A stretch of DNA of 64,000 bases from Nitrospirota bacterium (GTDB lineage Bacteria; Nitrospirota_A; Leptospirillia; Leptospirillales; Leptospirillaceae), in the NCBI GenBank assembly GCA_021838585.1, contig JAKCDE010000003.1:83037-147036 (forward strand), given 5' to 3'. Under the pieces are notes generated by a model, which was not told the DNA's origin, searched no databases, and saw only the letters and a program-made list of their open reading frames with translations. Shown in pieces: positions 8,468-18,173 of the stretch. Made by a program: the position numbers and the translations under genes. Numbering within the stretch: position 1 is the stretch's first letter; each line of letters starts with the position of its first letter.

Positions 8468-9610
8468 TCACGGATTGGAGGTTGCTGAATCAGGCACCCA
8501 TCGGGCCAGCGCCAGTGTCACATTGCCGGATTTCTTCTTTTCGACCTCGAGAACCGCATGTCCCTTCCAGGGGGGCGGGGACTGGATCAGGGCGAGGATG
8601 GCGGCCGGCTCCGCCACGGCAGGCGTTCCGACAAACTTTTGGACGACCCCCGACGGATTGGGGACATCCACCGCTCCCAGTGCATCGCGGGAAAAAAAGA
8701 AGAGGGGCCTCGAAAAGCGGGAGGCGGTATCCAGGATCCCCCCTTCGTCGGCCTTCAGGTCGATCGATCCGAAAACCTGGATGGACTTGGGATGGATGCG
8801 GTGGATCTGGAGAAGATCGTTCAGGGCCGCAACGATTTCATCGGCAGAGGTTCCCCTATTGCAGCCGATTCCAACGCCATAAACCCGGGGAATGAGCGAC
8901 ATTCCCTCGACACCGGCCGGAAGGGATCGATCGGAAATCAGGCGGGATATCACGACAGCAGCCCGAACGGACGGAAAGGGGTCGGGAAAGATGTCGGATT
9001 TCTGGATGTTCGGCTTGAGGGGTCCCGAAAGGGAGGGAATCGGGATCCCCTCCTGATTGAGAAACAGGACGGGATCTCCGTCGACGATGGCCGAACTCAC
9101 CCGCTTGAGCTGGTCGATGGGGTCGAGTTCGGCTCCAATTTCCTGAGAAATCAAATCCGGAGCCACATTCTGGGTCACATCGGTCCCGGTCGTGACGACG
9201 GGAATTGCCCCCGTCGTCCGAGCCACATCCTGCGCCAGGCGATTGGCCCCTCCAAGGTGGCCTGATAGAACGCTGATGATGAATTTCCCCTGGACGTCTC
9301 CGACAAGGACGGCCGGATCGCGGGTCTTGTCAGCGATGAGCGGTCCGATCGAGCGGACGACGATTCCCAGGGCCATGATGAAGACAAGACCATCGTAGCG
9401 GGCAAAGAGGTCCGGAAGAAGGTTCTTGAGGACCCCATCAAAGGGGTGGGCCGCCTGTCTCAGGTCTTCGGGAATGTTCGGGACATATCGGTCCGAGACA
9501 AAGAGATCCGCTCCGCATTCTTTGGCGATTTTCGCCGCCACCACCAGTCCCGGGCGTGTGATCGTCACGACGGCCAGTTTTTTTTCTGGCGGAGGCAGGG
9601 TTCCGTTCAT
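8468..9610 (-). CDS. cbiG: cobalt-precorrin 5A hydrolase
   Basis: 380 aa from the ATG at 9610 (MNGTLPPPEKK). The frame is open further upstream, but that would overlap cbiT heavily and this start gives a 4-nt ATGA overlap. The N-terminal and middle domain holds ALGIVVRSIGPLIADK and VLSGHLGGANRLA. The C-terminal CbiG domain holds YGVGIGCNRGTSADEI and the KADEGGIL region. CbiG opens the delta-lactone of cobalt-precorrin 5A and releases acetaldehyde in the anaerobic pathway. Confidence 0.94.
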   Translation of the reverse strand: MNGTLPPPEKKLAVVTITRPGLVVAAKIAKECGADLFVSDRYVPNIPEDLRQAAHPFDGVLKNLLPDLFARYDGLVFIMALGIVVRSIGPLIADKTRDPAVLVGDVQGKFIISVLSGHLGGANRLAQDVARTTGAIPVVTTGTDVTQNVAPDLISQEIGAELDPIDQLKRVSSAIVDGDPVLFLNQEGIPIPSLSGPLKPNIQKSDIFPDPFPSVRAAVVISRLISDRSLPAGVEGMSLIPRVYGVGIGCNRGTSADEIVAALNDLLQIHRIHPKSIQVFGSIDLKADEGGILDTASRFSRPLFFFSRDALGAVDVPNPSGVVQKFVGTPAVAEPAAILALIQSPPPWKGHAVLEVEKKKSGNVTLALARWVPDSATSNP

Positions 9611-10230
9611 GCCCGACCCTCCTCTTCCGACGTTTTTTTCTCCTCTTTCGCGAAAAGGGAGACGATCCAGACCGGGTTCAACGCCTCGATGCGGTGCAGA
9701 CCCACGATCGGCTGCCCCCGTCCGACCTGGACATGAAGAATGTCCGGCTCGATGCGGCGGGACTTTGCCCATGACAGCACCTCGGCCAGGTTCTCGACCG
9801 TGGCAAGATTGCATACGATTCCCGGGTGAGTCTCCTCCCCCCAGCAAAAATCCAGGAGATCCGCCATTTTTCCACCGGAGCCCCCCACAAAGACTCGGTG
9901 GGGTTTGGGAAGTTTCCGAAGGGCCTCGGGGGCTTTTCCAAAGACCGGATTCATGCGCCGGGTGAGATCGAAATTCCGGATATTCTCCTCAAGACAGCCG
10001 TAGTCTTCCTCGTCCTTTTCGATGGCCCACACGGAAAGATCTGGCACCAGGCGGGCCGCCTCTATTCCGACGGACCCTGAACCGGCTCCGACGTCCCATA
10101 GGGTCTGACCGGGGCCTAGATCCAGTTTTGCGAGGGAGAGAACACGGATTTCTGTTTTTGTGATCAATCCCTTTCGGGGAACTGTGAATCGGAATGCCTC
10201 CTCGGGCAGTCCAAAAAGCCGGTCGGTCAT
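9607..10230 (-). CDS. cbiT: cobalt-precorrin-6B C15-methyltransferase (decarboxylating)
   Basis: 207 aa, CbiT family. FTVPRKGLITKTEIRVLSLA is the signature entry segment (usually 'PMTKxEVR'), followed by the SAM site DVGAGSGSVGIEAA and the AIEKDEE acidic residue after strand two. It methylates C15 and removes the C12 acetate carboxyl group. It corresponds to the C-terminal half of the fused CobL. Here the C5-methylase half (cbiE) is a separate gene upstream with a 4-nt overlap. The C-terminal part extends a little past typical CbiT length. Confidence 0.93.
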   Translation of the reverse strand: MTDRLFGLPEEAFRFTVPRKGLITKTEIRVLSLAKLDLGPGQTLWDVGAGSGSVGIEAARLVPDLSVWAIEKDEEDYGCLEENIRNFDLTRRMNPVFGKAPEALRKLPKPHRVFVGGSGGKMADLLDFCWGEETHPGIVCNLATVENLAEVLSWAKSRRIEPDILHVQVGRGQPIVGLHRIEALNPVWIVSLFAKEEKKTSEEEGRA

Positions 10231-10904
10231 TTGACGGGGTCCTTATCCTTATTTTTTGGTTGAACGGTCATAACCACCATATTCAAAGTCAAAAAATCCC
10301 TGGACCTCACCTCTTCGAGGTCCGGTGACCGAAAGAAGGTCACCTTCTGACCGGGCAGGCCGATTTCTTCGAGAACAGTCATCTCCACGATCTGGAAGCC
10401 CTGGCGATCGGCCATTTCTATAAGATTGGCCGGGCCACTGGACCCGCCTGTATAGAAAATCCATCGTCCGGTAGAAAGAAGAGGGTCTTCCTTTTTTCCG
10501 TGAATGCTCCCGACCCGCACATCCTCCCAGGGCTCTCCCAGGAGCGAAAAAGCCCGCTGAACAAGCGTGGTGGCCGGATAATACGCGATATACCCGCGGT
10601 CGATCCCCCGGGAAAGAGATCCCCCGATTCCATGGTAGAGCGGGTCGCCCGATCCGAGAACGACTGCGATCTTCCCTTCGGGTTTTTTTATGAATTCGGT
10701 CAGCGTTGAGACGACTTCCCTAATGTTGGTCGTGATGGGAAGAATGCGGGCCCCAGCCGGGAGACGGACGGAGAGTGCCTCGATGTGCCGCCTCCCCCCG
10801 CATAGAATGGCGCACCGGGAAAGGAGGCCGGCCAAAGGGGGCAGTTCCGGTTGGGGTCCCTCCGGCTCCACCCCGACCACGTGCACCAGTTTTTCTTCAT
10901 TCAT
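10227..10904 (-). CDS. cbiE: cobalt-precorrin-7 C5-methyltransferase
   Basis: 225 aa from the ATG at 10904 (MNEEKLVHVVGVEP). A longer upstream frame exists but would run deep into cbiD, while this start overlaps cbiD by only 8 nt. Tetrapyrrole methylase features: VVGVEPEGP at the N-terminus (a somewhat divergent SAM loop), LCGGRRHIEAL, VVLGSGDPLYHGIGGSLSR and the YYPATTLVQRAFSLLGEPWE stretch typical of CbiE. It methylates C5, paired with CbiT at C15. Confidence 0.92.
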   Translation of the reverse strand: MNEEKLVHVVGVEPEGPQPELPPLAGLLSRCAILCGGRRHIEALSVRLPAGARILPITTNIREVVSTLTEFIKKPEGKIAVVLGSGDPLYHGIGGSLSRGIDRGYIAYYPATTLVQRAFSLLGEPWEDVRVGSIHGKKEDPLLSTGRWIFYTGGSSGPANLIEMADRQGFQIVEMTVLEEIGLPGQKVTFFRSPDLEEVRSRDFLTLNMVVMTVQPKNKDKDPVK

Positions 10905-12021
10905 CGCCGGCTCCCGCACGACCCACCAGCTCTCCCCGAAAGTTGGAGAGGAGGATTTCCATCTCCGGTGGGTGGGGCGCGATCCGTCGCAGATGATGGA
11001 GAATCTTTCGACACAGAAGCTCAAAGAATTTCAGGTTCCCGGCCCCCTCGAGGATTTCTCCCACATGGCGGGCGGTATTCGCCTTCAGGATCTCCTGGCA
11101 GATTTCGTCGGAAGCCCCGGTTTCCCGGGCAAGCTCGACGAGGAAGGCGAGATCGACCTGGGATCCGGCCGCATGGGTCTGCGTGACCCCTTTGGCGAGC
11201 TTCGAGAATTTGCCGAGGAATCCCGCCATGACGACCCGCCTGATCCCCGATTTTGCCGCCTGGCGAATGGAAAACCCCGTGAAGTCTCCGATTTGGATGA
11301 AGGCTTCAGGAGACAACTCGGGATAGAGACGCATTGCAAAGGCTTCGCTCTGCCCTCCTGTGGTCATGACGACTGTGTCGAGATTCCGGGCCTTCGCCAC
11401 ATCGATGGCTTGGGCGATGCTGGCCCGATAGGCCGCGGTACTGAAGGGTACGACGATTCCCTTCGTCCCGAGAATGGAAAGCCCTCCCACAATCCCGAGG
11501 CGCGCGTTCAATGTCTTTTCCGCCCGGGCCACCCCGTCCGGGATGGAAATCGTGATTTCGACTCCGGGATTCTTCACGGCCATGCGGGAGACGATCCTCT
11601 CCTTCGAAGCCATGAATTCTTCCGCCATGACCCTTCGGGGTACGGGATTGATGGCCGGTTCTCCGACCGGGATGGCCAGGCCGGGTTTCGTGATGGTTCC
11701 GACTCCCGTTCCTGCAATATATTTAACCCGACCGTCATTGGTCAGACAGACTTCCGTCACGATTTCCGCCCCATGGGTACAGTCCGGATCATCCCCCCCA
11801 TCCTTGATGATGGAGGCCGATGCCCAGGGACGCCCCGACCGGGTACCGGACTCATGAGTCTGGAGGACGAATTCGGCACTTCGGCCATTCGGAAGACGGA
11901 TTTTGACTTTTTCAGTCCATTCTCCGGTCACAAGCGCGTCAAGACAGGCTCTTACACCCGCCTGGGCACAGGCTCCCGTTGTAAAACCTGTCCTCACAAG
12001 CTCCACCCCCTGAAACCGCAA
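10897..12021 (-). CDS. cbiD: cobalt-precorrin-5B C1-methyltransferase
   Basis: 374 aa. The hallmark RTGFTTGACAQAG is at residues 10-22, and GIVGGLSILGTKGIV plus VMTTGGQSEAFA follow as in other CbiD proteins. It methylates C1 in the anaerobic corrin pathway. The start is a TTG at 12021, with AGGA upstream. A weak promoter-like pair (TTGAAG, 18-nt spacing, TAGACT) can be read on the minus strand in the 143-nt gap shared with rplI. It is the first gene of the run cbiD-E-T-G-cobJ-cobO-def. CbiC, CbiF, CbiL and CbiA are not here. Confidence 0.95.
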   Translation of the reverse strand: MRFQGVELVRTGFTTGACAQAGVRACLDALVTGEWTEKVKIRLPNGRSAEFVLQTHESGTRSGRPWASASIIKDGGDDPDCTHGAEIVTEVCLTNDGRVKYIAGTGVGTITKPGLAIPVGEPAINPVPRRVMAEEFMASKERIVSRMAVKNPGVEITISIPDGVARAEKTLNARLGIVGGLSILGTKGIVVPFSTAAYRASIAQAIDVAKARNLDTVVMTTGGQSEAFAMRLYPELSPEAFIQIGDFTGFSIRQAAKSGIRRVVMAGFLGKFSKLAKGVTQTHAAGSQVDLAFLVELARETGASDEICQEILKANTARHVGEILEGAGNLKFFELLCRKILHHLRRIAPHPPEMEILLSNFRGELVGRAGAGDE

Positions 12022-12101
12022 ACTTTTTTGGCATATTCCTGTAGTCTAACCTGTGTCCTCCCAGATCTTCAATCCGAATAGACCTTTGGTCTCAACAGCC
12101 A

Positions 12102-12131
12102 TTGATTACTCGGTCTACCCTTTGCTACACT
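12102..12131 (+). promoter_or_regulatory. possible promoter of rplI
   Basis: TTGATT (12102-12107) and TACACT (12126-12131), spacing 18, lie 33 nt before the rplI ATG in the only divergent gap of this part of the window. Both hexamers are four-to-five of six matches. Confidence 0.35.
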
Positions 12132-12164
12132 GTTACGGTTTAACTCTTAAAAAGCGGAGATATC

Positions 12165-12617
12165 ATGGGAAAGACGAATGTCATTTTAAAACAGAAAATC
12201 GAGAACCTCGGGAACCCTGGCGATCTTGTCTCCGTCTCTTCCGGTTATGCCAGAAACTTTCTCCTTCCCAAGAATCTTTGCGTTCTTGCTGGCAAAGAAG
12301 AATTGGCGGCTCTTGAGGTCCGGAAGGAACAGATACGGAAAAAAGCGCAGAAGGAACACGAACACCTTTCGACTCTTTCCCGGACCCTTTCTGAACTTGT
12401 TTTGAATGTTCCCGTCAAAACCGGCGACAACGGGAGACTTTTCGGTTCGGTGACCACGATGCATCTGTCCGAGTTGCTCGCAAAGAAAGACATCAACATC
12501 GACAAAAAGCAGCTGCACATCGAATCTCCCATTCGCGAGCTTGGAGAATATTCGGTTTCTGTCTCCCTCGGCCACTCAATTCACACCTCCCTGAAGATCG
12601 AGGTCGTTTCCGAGTAG
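12165..12617 (+). CDS. rplI: 50S ribosomal protein L9
   Basis: 150 aa, the usual L9 length. The N-terminal domain reads VILKQKIENLGNPGDLVSVS and ARNFLLPKNL, the standard L9 rRNA-binding region, followed by a long Lys/Glu-rich helix and the C-terminal domain with GRLFGSVTTMHLSELL. GGAG precedes the ATG. It opens the plus-strand series that continues into rpmH, and it is divergent from cbiD. Confidence 0.97.
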   Translation: MGKTNVILKQKIENLGNPGDLVSVSSGYARNFLLPKNLCVLAGKEELAALEVRKEQIRKKAQKEHEHLSTLSRTLSELVLNVPVKTGDNGRLFGSVTTMHLSELLAKKDINIDKKQLHIESPIRELGEYSVSVSLGHSIHTSLKIEVVSE

Positions 12618-12645
12618 GTCGTTATAACCCAAGAGGTCCCATTTC

Positions 12646-12670
12646 GGAGAGGTTCTTAATGCGCCTCTCC
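12646..12670 (+). terminator. stem-loop between rplI and rpmH
   Basis: GGAGAGG (12646-12652) and CCTCTCC (12664-12670) form a 7-bp stem with an 11-nt loop, followed by TCTTACC rather than a real T tract. It may act as a weak terminator or attenuator between the two genes, or stabilise the rpmH leader. Confidence 0.35.
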
Positions 12671-12693
12671 TCTTACCAGTCCGAGGAGAATCT

Positions 12694-12828
12694 ATGTCAC
12701 TGACTTTCAACCCCAGCAATCTGCGCCGGACAAGGACACATGGCTTTCGCAAGCGGATGGCCACGACAGCCGGCAAAAAAGTGATCAAAAAGAGACGGGC
12801 CAAAGGTCGTTATCGTCTGACAGTTTGA
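12694..12828 (+). CDS. rpmH: 50S ribosomal protein L34
   Basis: 44 aa, read directly from the bases. It begins [20 protein letters not shown] and ends in a run of Arg/Lys and the KGRYRLTV tail, the standard L34 pattern (NPSxxRRxRxHGFRxRM). GAGGAG lies 6 nt before the ATG. L34 heads the conserved rpmH-rnpA-yidD-yidC-mnmE cluster found near the replication origin of most bacteria. dnaA is not within the window. Confidence 0.97.
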   Translation: MSLTFNPSNLRRTRTHGFRKRMATTAGKKVIKKRRAKGRYRLTV

Positions 12829-12841
12829 CAAGGCCTCCCAA

Positions 12842-13165
12842 TTGAAGGCGGTTCCTCTCACCCGGTTCCAGATTCAGTCACTTATTGAATCTCCGGGAAT
12901 AAAGATCGTCTGTCCTTCCTTTGTTCTCCTGTGTCGGCTTTCCCCTGATCAACGCCTTAGCATTCTCGTAGGGAAAAAACTTGGCAAAGCCGTCTTCAGA
13001 AACAGAATCAGACGACGTCTCCGGGAATCCTTTCGCCAAACGACAGGGTTCCCGACCGGTGAGTATGCCCTTATGGGACGCACCCCTTCCCGGACTGTTT
13101 CCTTTGCGACTCTTCTGGAACAGATGGGTGATGCCTGCAGGACCCTTAACAGGATGAAGGCCTGA
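12842..13165 (+). CDS. rnpA: ribonuclease P protein component
   Basis: 107 aa from a TTG at 12842, 13 nt after rpmH. The RNR signature is [20 protein letters not shown] near residue 45, which binds precursor tRNA leader and P RNA. The protein partners the RNase P RNA encoded at about 52.0 kb in this same window. The first half, [11 protein letters not shown], fits the family's beta sheet. The C-terminus is short. Confidence 0.95.
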   Translation: MKAVPLTRFQIQSLIESPGIKIVCPSFVLLCRLSPDQRLSILVGKKLGKAVFRNRIRRRLRESFRQTTGFPTGEYALMGRTPSRTVSFATLLEQMGDACRTLNRMKA

Positions 13166-13167
13166 CA

Positions 13168-13362
13168 ATGCAAACCATGATTCGTTTTTACCAGAGGTTT
13201 GTCTCTCCCTTTCTTCCACCATCCTGTCGTTTTCATCCAACCTGCTCCGAATATTCGAGGCTGGCCTTCGAAAAATACACTTTTCCAAAGGCCTTTCTAA
13301 AATCCGTCTTCAGGATACTTCGCTGCCACCCTTTTCATCCAGGCGGGATTGACTTTCCCTGA
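13168..13362 (+). CDS. yidD: membrane protein insertion efficiency factor
   Basis: 64 aa, YidD family. The family pattern [20 protein letters not shown], the [10 protein letters not shown] helix and the [12 protein letters not shown] tail are all present. YidD sits between rnpA and yidC in most bacteria and helps membrane protein insertion, probably at the inner face of the membrane. It begins 2 nt after the rnpA stop codon. Confidence 0.95.
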   Translation: MQTMIRFYQRFVSPFLPPSCRFHPTCSEYSRLAFEKYTFPKAFLKSVFRILRCHPFHPGGIDFP

Positions 13363-13396
13363 ACCCGACCCCTCTCCATGACGGGGTTCCCTTAAC

Positions 13397-14971
13397 GTGA
13401 AAGTGGATTTTTCGATGCTCAAAAGAATGTTGCCGCTGATCGCCATCGTTCTGGGATTCAATTTCCTTCTTTATTATTATTTCTCGACGCACAAACCCGA
13501 GCCCCAGACCCATCCCTCCGGAAAAGGGATCATATCCTCCAAGCTCATCTCCGTCCCGATGCTGAACGACCTTGAGAATGATCTTCTCGTTCTTTCGTCA
13601 CCGGACCTTAAGCTTTCCTTTTCGAAAAAATCCGGGACAATGACCTCCTGGTCCCTCCCCGGATATCTTGAATCCGACCGAAAAACTCCCGTCAACCTCC
13701 TGATGTCCAAACCAGGGTTTGTCGGGGGTGGAATCGTCGTCAAAGATAAAAGCGGGCTTCTTCCGTTGACTCTCGAATCCCTGACGGTCAATGGAGCCCC
13801 TCCGGCCTCTAATCGGGTTTCCCTCTCTTCCAGCAATACGATTCTTGAAGAAAAGTACACCTATAACGGCCATACGGCGACCCTGTCCTACAACATTCCC
13901 TCCAGGGGATTTAGGGTTTCGGTTCATATTTCGAATCCCGACAAGCTCCCCCTTGTTTTTCTTCCGGGACTCGATTTTGGTATGACAGACGAAGCCCAGT
14001 CCTACGGGACCGAATTTCAGGGTCCCATTTATGGAAACGCCGCAGGGAAACTGAGCGAATTCAAAAAAGACCAGGCGGAAACATTCGCCCCGGGACTCTT
14101 GTCCTGGGTCGGGAATGAAACGAAATACTTCATCGGCTATATTTCCCTTTCCGGACTTCAAACCACCACAGAAATCATCAAGGACAAATCCTCTTCCCTC
14201 ATCCGGCTCGACCTCCCTCCAGGGGACGCGAACTTTTCCATCACGGGGAGCCCCAAACGATACAGTCTTCTTAAAAATGCCGATCCTGGCCTGATCGATA
14301 CCGTCGACTTCGGCTGGTTTCTTTTTGGGCGAATTTATCTTGTGAGCTTTCTTGCAAAGTTCCTATTCCTGATCCTTTCGAATCTTTATGCCCATATGGC
14401 CAATTATGGATTTGCCATCATCATTTTGACGCTCTTCATCAAACTTCTTTTTTCCCCGCTGACCTATCTCTCCTACCGCTCCATGTTCCAGATGCAGCAG
14501 CTTCAGCCCGAAATCAAAAAACTGCAGGCCAAATTCAAAGACGATCGCCAACAACTCAATGCCGCGATGATGGAGCTTTATAAAGAGCGCCGCATCAATC
14601 CGCTCGGGGGATGTCTGCCTGTACTCGTCCAGATTCCTGTATTCGTCGCTCTTTACAATATTCTTAATAACACCGTTGAACTCCGGCAAGCCCCGTTTCT
14701 TCTCTGGATTCATGACCTATCCCAAAAAGATCCTTATTACATTTTTCCGATCATCATGGGAATCACGATGATCATACAGACCCGCCTGACCCCATCGACC
14801 CCGGACCCCATGCAAAAACGGATCATGATGTTCATGCCGGTTGTTATGACTTTTTTCTTTTTGAACTTCCCCTCCGGTCTTGTCCTTTACTGGATTGTCA
14901 ACAATGTTTTGACAATCGGACAGCAATATTTCACCATGCGATACCTTTTCAAGACCTCCCAGCCCCGCTAG
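13397..14971 (+). CDS. yidC: membrane protein insertase YidC
   Basis: 524 aa, Gram-negative-type YidC. One N-terminal membrane segment (LPLIAIVLGFNFLLYYYF) is followed by the large periplasmic beta domain (about residues 40-300), then the conserved five-segment core with MFQMQQLQPEIKKLQAKFKD and LGGCLPVLVQIPVFVALYN. It inserts proteins into the cytoplasmic membrane, alone or with Sec. The start given is GTG 13397. ATG 13415 would also leave the first membrane segment intact. 34 nt after yidD. Confidence 0.97.
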   Translation: MKVDFSMLKRMLPLIAIVLGFNFLLYYYFSTHKPEPQTHPSGKGIISSKLISVPMLNDLENDLLVLSSPDLKLSFSKKSGTMTSWSLPGYLESDRKTPVNLLMSKPGFVGGGIVVKDKSGLLPLTLESLTVNGAPPASNRVSLSSSNTILEEKYTYNGHTATLSYNIPSRGFRVSVHISNPDKLPLVFLPGLDFGMTDEAQSYGTEFQGPIYGNAAGKLSEFKKDQAETFAPGLLSWVGNETKYFIGYISLSGLQTTTEIIKDKSSSLIRLDLPPGDANFSITGSPKRYSLLKNADPGLIDTVDFGWFLFGRIYLVSFLAKFLFLILSNLYAHMANYGFAIIILTLFIKLLFSPLTYLSYRSMFQMQQLQPEIKKLQAKFKDDRQQLNAAMMELYKERRINPLGGCLPVLVQIPVFVALYNILNNTVELRQAPFLLWIHDLSQKDPYYIFPIIMGITMIIQTRLTPSTPDPMQKRIMMFMPVVMTFFFLNFPSGLVLYWIVNNVLTIGQQYFTMRYLFKTSQPR

Positions 14972-14992
14972 GATTGGTCTCGGTGACACTTC

Positions 14993-16327
14993 ATGGAACC
15001 TGTCGTCGCTCCCGTCACGGTCCTTATTCCCCAACCGGTCGGAATTCTCCGTCTTTCCGGAGACAGCCTCTCCGACCGGATCAGGCCTCTCTTTCCCTCG
15101 CTTCCCTCCACACTGGAACACCGTCGTATTTACCGGGCCACAGCCTTTGAGGCGGGATCCCCAGTCGATGAATGCCTTCTTCTTTTCTTTAAGGGACCCC
15201 GCTCTTATACCGGGGAGGATGTCATCGAAATCCAGGCTCACGGGAATCCTCACAACATCCGTCACCTTCTCTCCCTCCTTCATAGCCATGGCATCCGGCT
15301 CGCCAAACCGGGTGAGTTTTCCATGCGGGCATATCAGAACCGTAAAATTTCTCTTCTGAAAGCCGAATCCCTCCATCGTATGATTTCGGCCCCTTCCTAT
15401 TCCGACTTTCGGGAGGCGCACCATCACTACGCCTCCTCGGAAAGCCATCCTCTCTATGGGATCCAGGAAGAATTTCTCAATCTTCTCGCGCTTTTTTTTA
15501 CGCTTCTCGACCATCCGGAAGGAGAAGAAGAGGCCCTTTCCGATCTCTCCCCCTCCATTCTCCAAAACCGCCTCCAGACCCTGGACAGATCCATTTCAGA
15601 GATCATCACTCTAACGGCCAAGACGAAGAAACATTTCAACGGGTTCAGCGTATTGATTTCCGGTCATCCAAACTCAGGTAAATCCTCCCTGTTCAATCGG
15701 ATCCTCAAAGAGAACCGTGCGATTGTCTCTCCTCTTCCCGGAACGACCCGGGATCTTTTGGAGGGACGTCTCTCCTTTCCCTTTGGAGATCTCGTTCTTC
15801 TCGATTCCGCAGGCATTCGCTCCTCGGAAGACACGATCGAACAGGAAGGCATCCGGAGGACCCGACGATCACTTTCCCGCGTGGACTGCGTGCTCTGGAT
15901 CGCCAGTCCAGAATTTCCAAATCCTCCCGCATCCCTTCATTTCCAAAAGGGAGTTCCTGTTTTTCTTCTCTGGAATAAAGTCGACCTGTCCCTGCCGCCC
16001 GATCCCTCCCCCTACGATTATCTTGTGTCGGCGCGGACCCGGAGGGGTCTCTCCTCCCTTTGTGACCGCCTTCGCAATCTGGCCGAAAACTATTATTCCT
16101 CACTCCCCCCGGGATCCTCCTCCCTCGACTCCGACCGTCAGATCAATATTCTACGACACCTCCGTTCGGCCATTCGGAATTCCCGGTCTTTTCTCGATTC
16201 AGGACGGATCGACGTGGCACTCTCTGCCCTTGAAGAAGGGCGCCGGGTGTTGGAAGATGGGGTGGGGACCGTTCCCGCATCCGATATTTACGATCGTGTC
16301 TTCAACCTTTTCTGTCTAGGGAAATAA
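14993..16327 (+). CDS. mnmE: tRNA modification GTPase MnmE
   Basis: 444 aa. The N-terminal tetrahydrofolate-binding domain is slightly shorter than usual: the entry segment reads [11 protein letters not shown] where most have a longer 'IATPxGxGGIxIxRxSG'. The G domain holds [17 protein letters not shown] (P-loop), PGTTRD and [11 protein letters not shown]. The final residues FCLGK are the catalytic C-x-G-K motif. With MnmG, encoded 4 nt downstream, it installs the aminomethyl-type modification at U34 of tRNA. Confidence 0.96.
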   Translation: MEPVVAPVTVLIPQPVGILRLSGDSLSDRIRPLFPSLPSTLEHRRIYRATAFEAGSPVDECLLLFFKGPRSYTGEDVIEIQAHGNPHNIRHLLSLLHSHGIRLAKPGEFSMRAYQNRKISLLKAESLHRMISAPSYSDFREAHHHYASSESHPLYGIQEEFLNLLALFFTLLDHPEGEEEALSDLSPSILQNRLQTLDRSISEIITLTAKTKKHFNGFSVLISGHPNSGKSSLFNRILKENRAIVSPLPGTTRDLLEGRLSFPFGDLVLLDSAGIRSSEDTIEQEGIRRTRRSLSRVDCVLWIASPEFPNPPASLHFQKGVPVFLLWNKVDLSLPPDPSPYDYLVSARTRRGLSSLCDRLRNLAENYYSSLPPGSSSLDSDRQINILRHLRSAIRNSRSFLDSGRIDVALSALEEGRRVLEDGVGTVPASDIYDRVFNLFCLGK

Positions 16328-16331
16328 TCTC

Positions 16332-18173
16332 ATGGGTCTCTTCAATCCAGCCACGTTTGATGTGATTGTCATCGGAGGCGGTCACGCCGGAATCGAAGCC
16401 GCCTACGCCGCTGCACGCATGGGTCAGCGCACCCTTCTCGTCACGATGCATCTTGATCTCGTCGGACAGATGTCCTGCAATCCCTCAGTCGGAGGGATCG
16501 GCAAAGGACATCTTGTTCGGGAGATCGATGCCATGGGGGGCGCCATGGGTGAATTGGCAGACCGCTCAGGGATTCAGTTCAAGATGCTCAATACCCGCAA
16601 GGGAGCCGCCGTTCAGGCCATCCGTGCCCAATGTGACAGATCCCGTTACCGGGCCGAAGCCCGAAAGCTTCTGGACAGCCAGCCCTTCCTCTTTCTCAGG
16701 CAGGGGGAGATCGTCGATCTCGGGTTGGTCAACGACACGATCGACCATATTGTTCTTCAGGACGGCTCACGAATTCAGGGTCGGTCGATTGTTCTGACAA
16801 CTGGGACCTTCCTGAACGGGCGCCTTCATGTAGGTCTGGATGCGACCTCCGGAGGCAGGGGGGGCGAACGGGCGACAACCGGCCTCTCCACCGTTCTCCC
16901 CGACAAATGCGGTCTCTTGCTCGGGCGGATGAAGACAGGGACGCCTCCACGGCTGCTTGGACGGTCCATCGCCTTTGAGCGTATGACTCCCCAACCCGGC
17001 GACGAACCCATTCCTTTCTTTTCTCTCTACTCGACTCCGGAATCCCTTTTTTACGGAGGGTCCCAAAGACCCTGCTTTCTCACCTCGACGACCGACAGGA
17101 CCCGGGAGATCATCGAAAAGAATCTGGACCGCTCTCCCCTCTACAGTGGAAAAATTCACGGCATCGGTCCCCGATACTGTCCTTCCATCGAAGACAAGAT
17201 CGTCAAGTTTCCCCATCGCGCATCGCACCACATCTTTGTCGAACCGGAAGGCATTGATGTCGACGAATACTATCCCAACGGAATCTCCACGAGTTTGCCC
17301 CTCGATGTCCAGGAAAAGATCGTCTCATCCATTCCCGGCCTCGAGGAGGCTGTCATCCTTCGACCGGGATATGCCGTCGAATACGATTTCGTCTTCCCGG
17401 ACCAACTCGATCACACTCTTCGTGCAAAAAATATAACCAATCTTTTTCTTGCCGGGCAAATCAACGGCACAACCGGTTATGAAGAAGCGGCAGCCCAGGG
17501 TCTTGTTGCCGGCACCAATGCCGCCTTGTCTGCCTCCGGTCGCCCATCCTGGGCTCCAGACCGTCAGAGCTCCTATCTGGGGGTTATGGTCGACGATCTC
17601 GTCACCCACAGCGTTGATGAACCCTACCGGATGTTTACAAGCCGGGCCGAAAACAGGCTTTACATCCGGAACGACAACGCCGCTGAACGCCTCTCCCCCC
17701 AGGCCCTTCTGCTAGGCCTCCTCCCTCCCCATAAAGAGGAGGAATATTCCCGCAGGGAATCTTTTCACCGAACTCTCAGGACCACCCTTTCATCGACCCG
17801 GAAGGAGGGAAAATCACTCCTCGACCACCTTCGGTCTCCGGACTGTTCTCTGGCTTCGCTGATCGCTGAAGAGTTTCCGGATCATTTGTCTGACGTCCCC
17901 GTATCCTGGCTTTCTTCTCTTGAGCAGGAGGTCAAATATGAGGGATATGTCAGAATCTCCAACGACCGCTGGAACAGGATGGAAGATCTTCCGATTCCCC
18001 CTGAGATTTTCGAACAGGAGCTGCCCGGCATTTCGCGGGAAGTCCACCACCGTCTCAGGAAGGAACGCCCCTCACGACTTTCGGAGGCCCAATCACTCCG
18101 AGGCATTACGCCGGGATCGATCGACCTTCTTCGAATTTCCATCCTTAAATTTCAGCAAAAAATCCGTTCATGA
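16332..18173 (+). CDS. mnmG: tRNA uridine-5-carboxymethylaminomethyl modification enzyme MnmG
   Basis: 613 aa, FAD-dependent partner of MnmE. The FAD dinucleotide fold [20 protein letters not shown] begins near residue 10. [20 protein letters not shown] and [11 protein letters not shown] are family signatures, and the C-terminal helical region (VKYEGYVRI onward) binds tRNA. It overlaps rsmG by 4 nt. Confidence 0.98.
   Translation: MGLFNPATFDVIVIGGGHAGIEAAYAAARMGQRTLLVTMHLDLVGQMSCNPSVGGIGKGHLVREIDAMGGAMGELADRSGIQFKMLNTRKGAAVQAIRAQCDRSRYRAEARKLLDSQPFLFLRQGEIVDLGLVNDTIDHIVLQDGSRIQGRSIVLTTGTFLNGRLHVGLDATSGGRGGERATTGLSTVLPDKCGLLLGRMKTGTPPRLLGRSIAFERMTPQPGDEPIPFFSLYSTPESLFYGGSQRPCFLTSTTDRTREIIEKNLDRSPLYSGKIHGIGPRYCPSIEDKIVKFPHRASHHIFVEPEGIDVDEYYPNGISTSLPLDVQEKIVSSIPGLEEAVILRPGYAVEYDFVFPDQLDHTLRAKNITNLFLAGQINGTTGYEEAAAQGLVAGTNAALSASGRPSWAPDRQSSYLGVMVDDLVTHSVDEPYRMFTSRAENRLYIRNDNAAERLSPQALLLGLLPPHKEEEYSRRESFHRTLRTTLSSTRKEGKSLLDHLRSPDCSLASLIAEEFPDHLSDVPVSWLSSLEQEVKYEGYVRISNDRWNRMEDLPIPPEIFEQELPGISREVHHRLRKERPSRLSEAQSLRGITPGSIDLLRISILKFQQKIRS

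Noticed and set aside
9611..9847. N-terminal extension of cbiG
   Set aside because: Would overlap cbiT by about 240 nt; the ATG at 9610 with ATGA overlap fits the family.
10690..12081. 463-aa plus-strand ORF antisense to cbiD/cbiE
   Set aside because: Overlaps real motif-bearing genes on the other strand and has no family features.
12022..12164. B12 riboswitch upstream of cbiD
   Set aside because: The gap is only 143 nt and shared with rplI; no B12-box-like sequence was seen.
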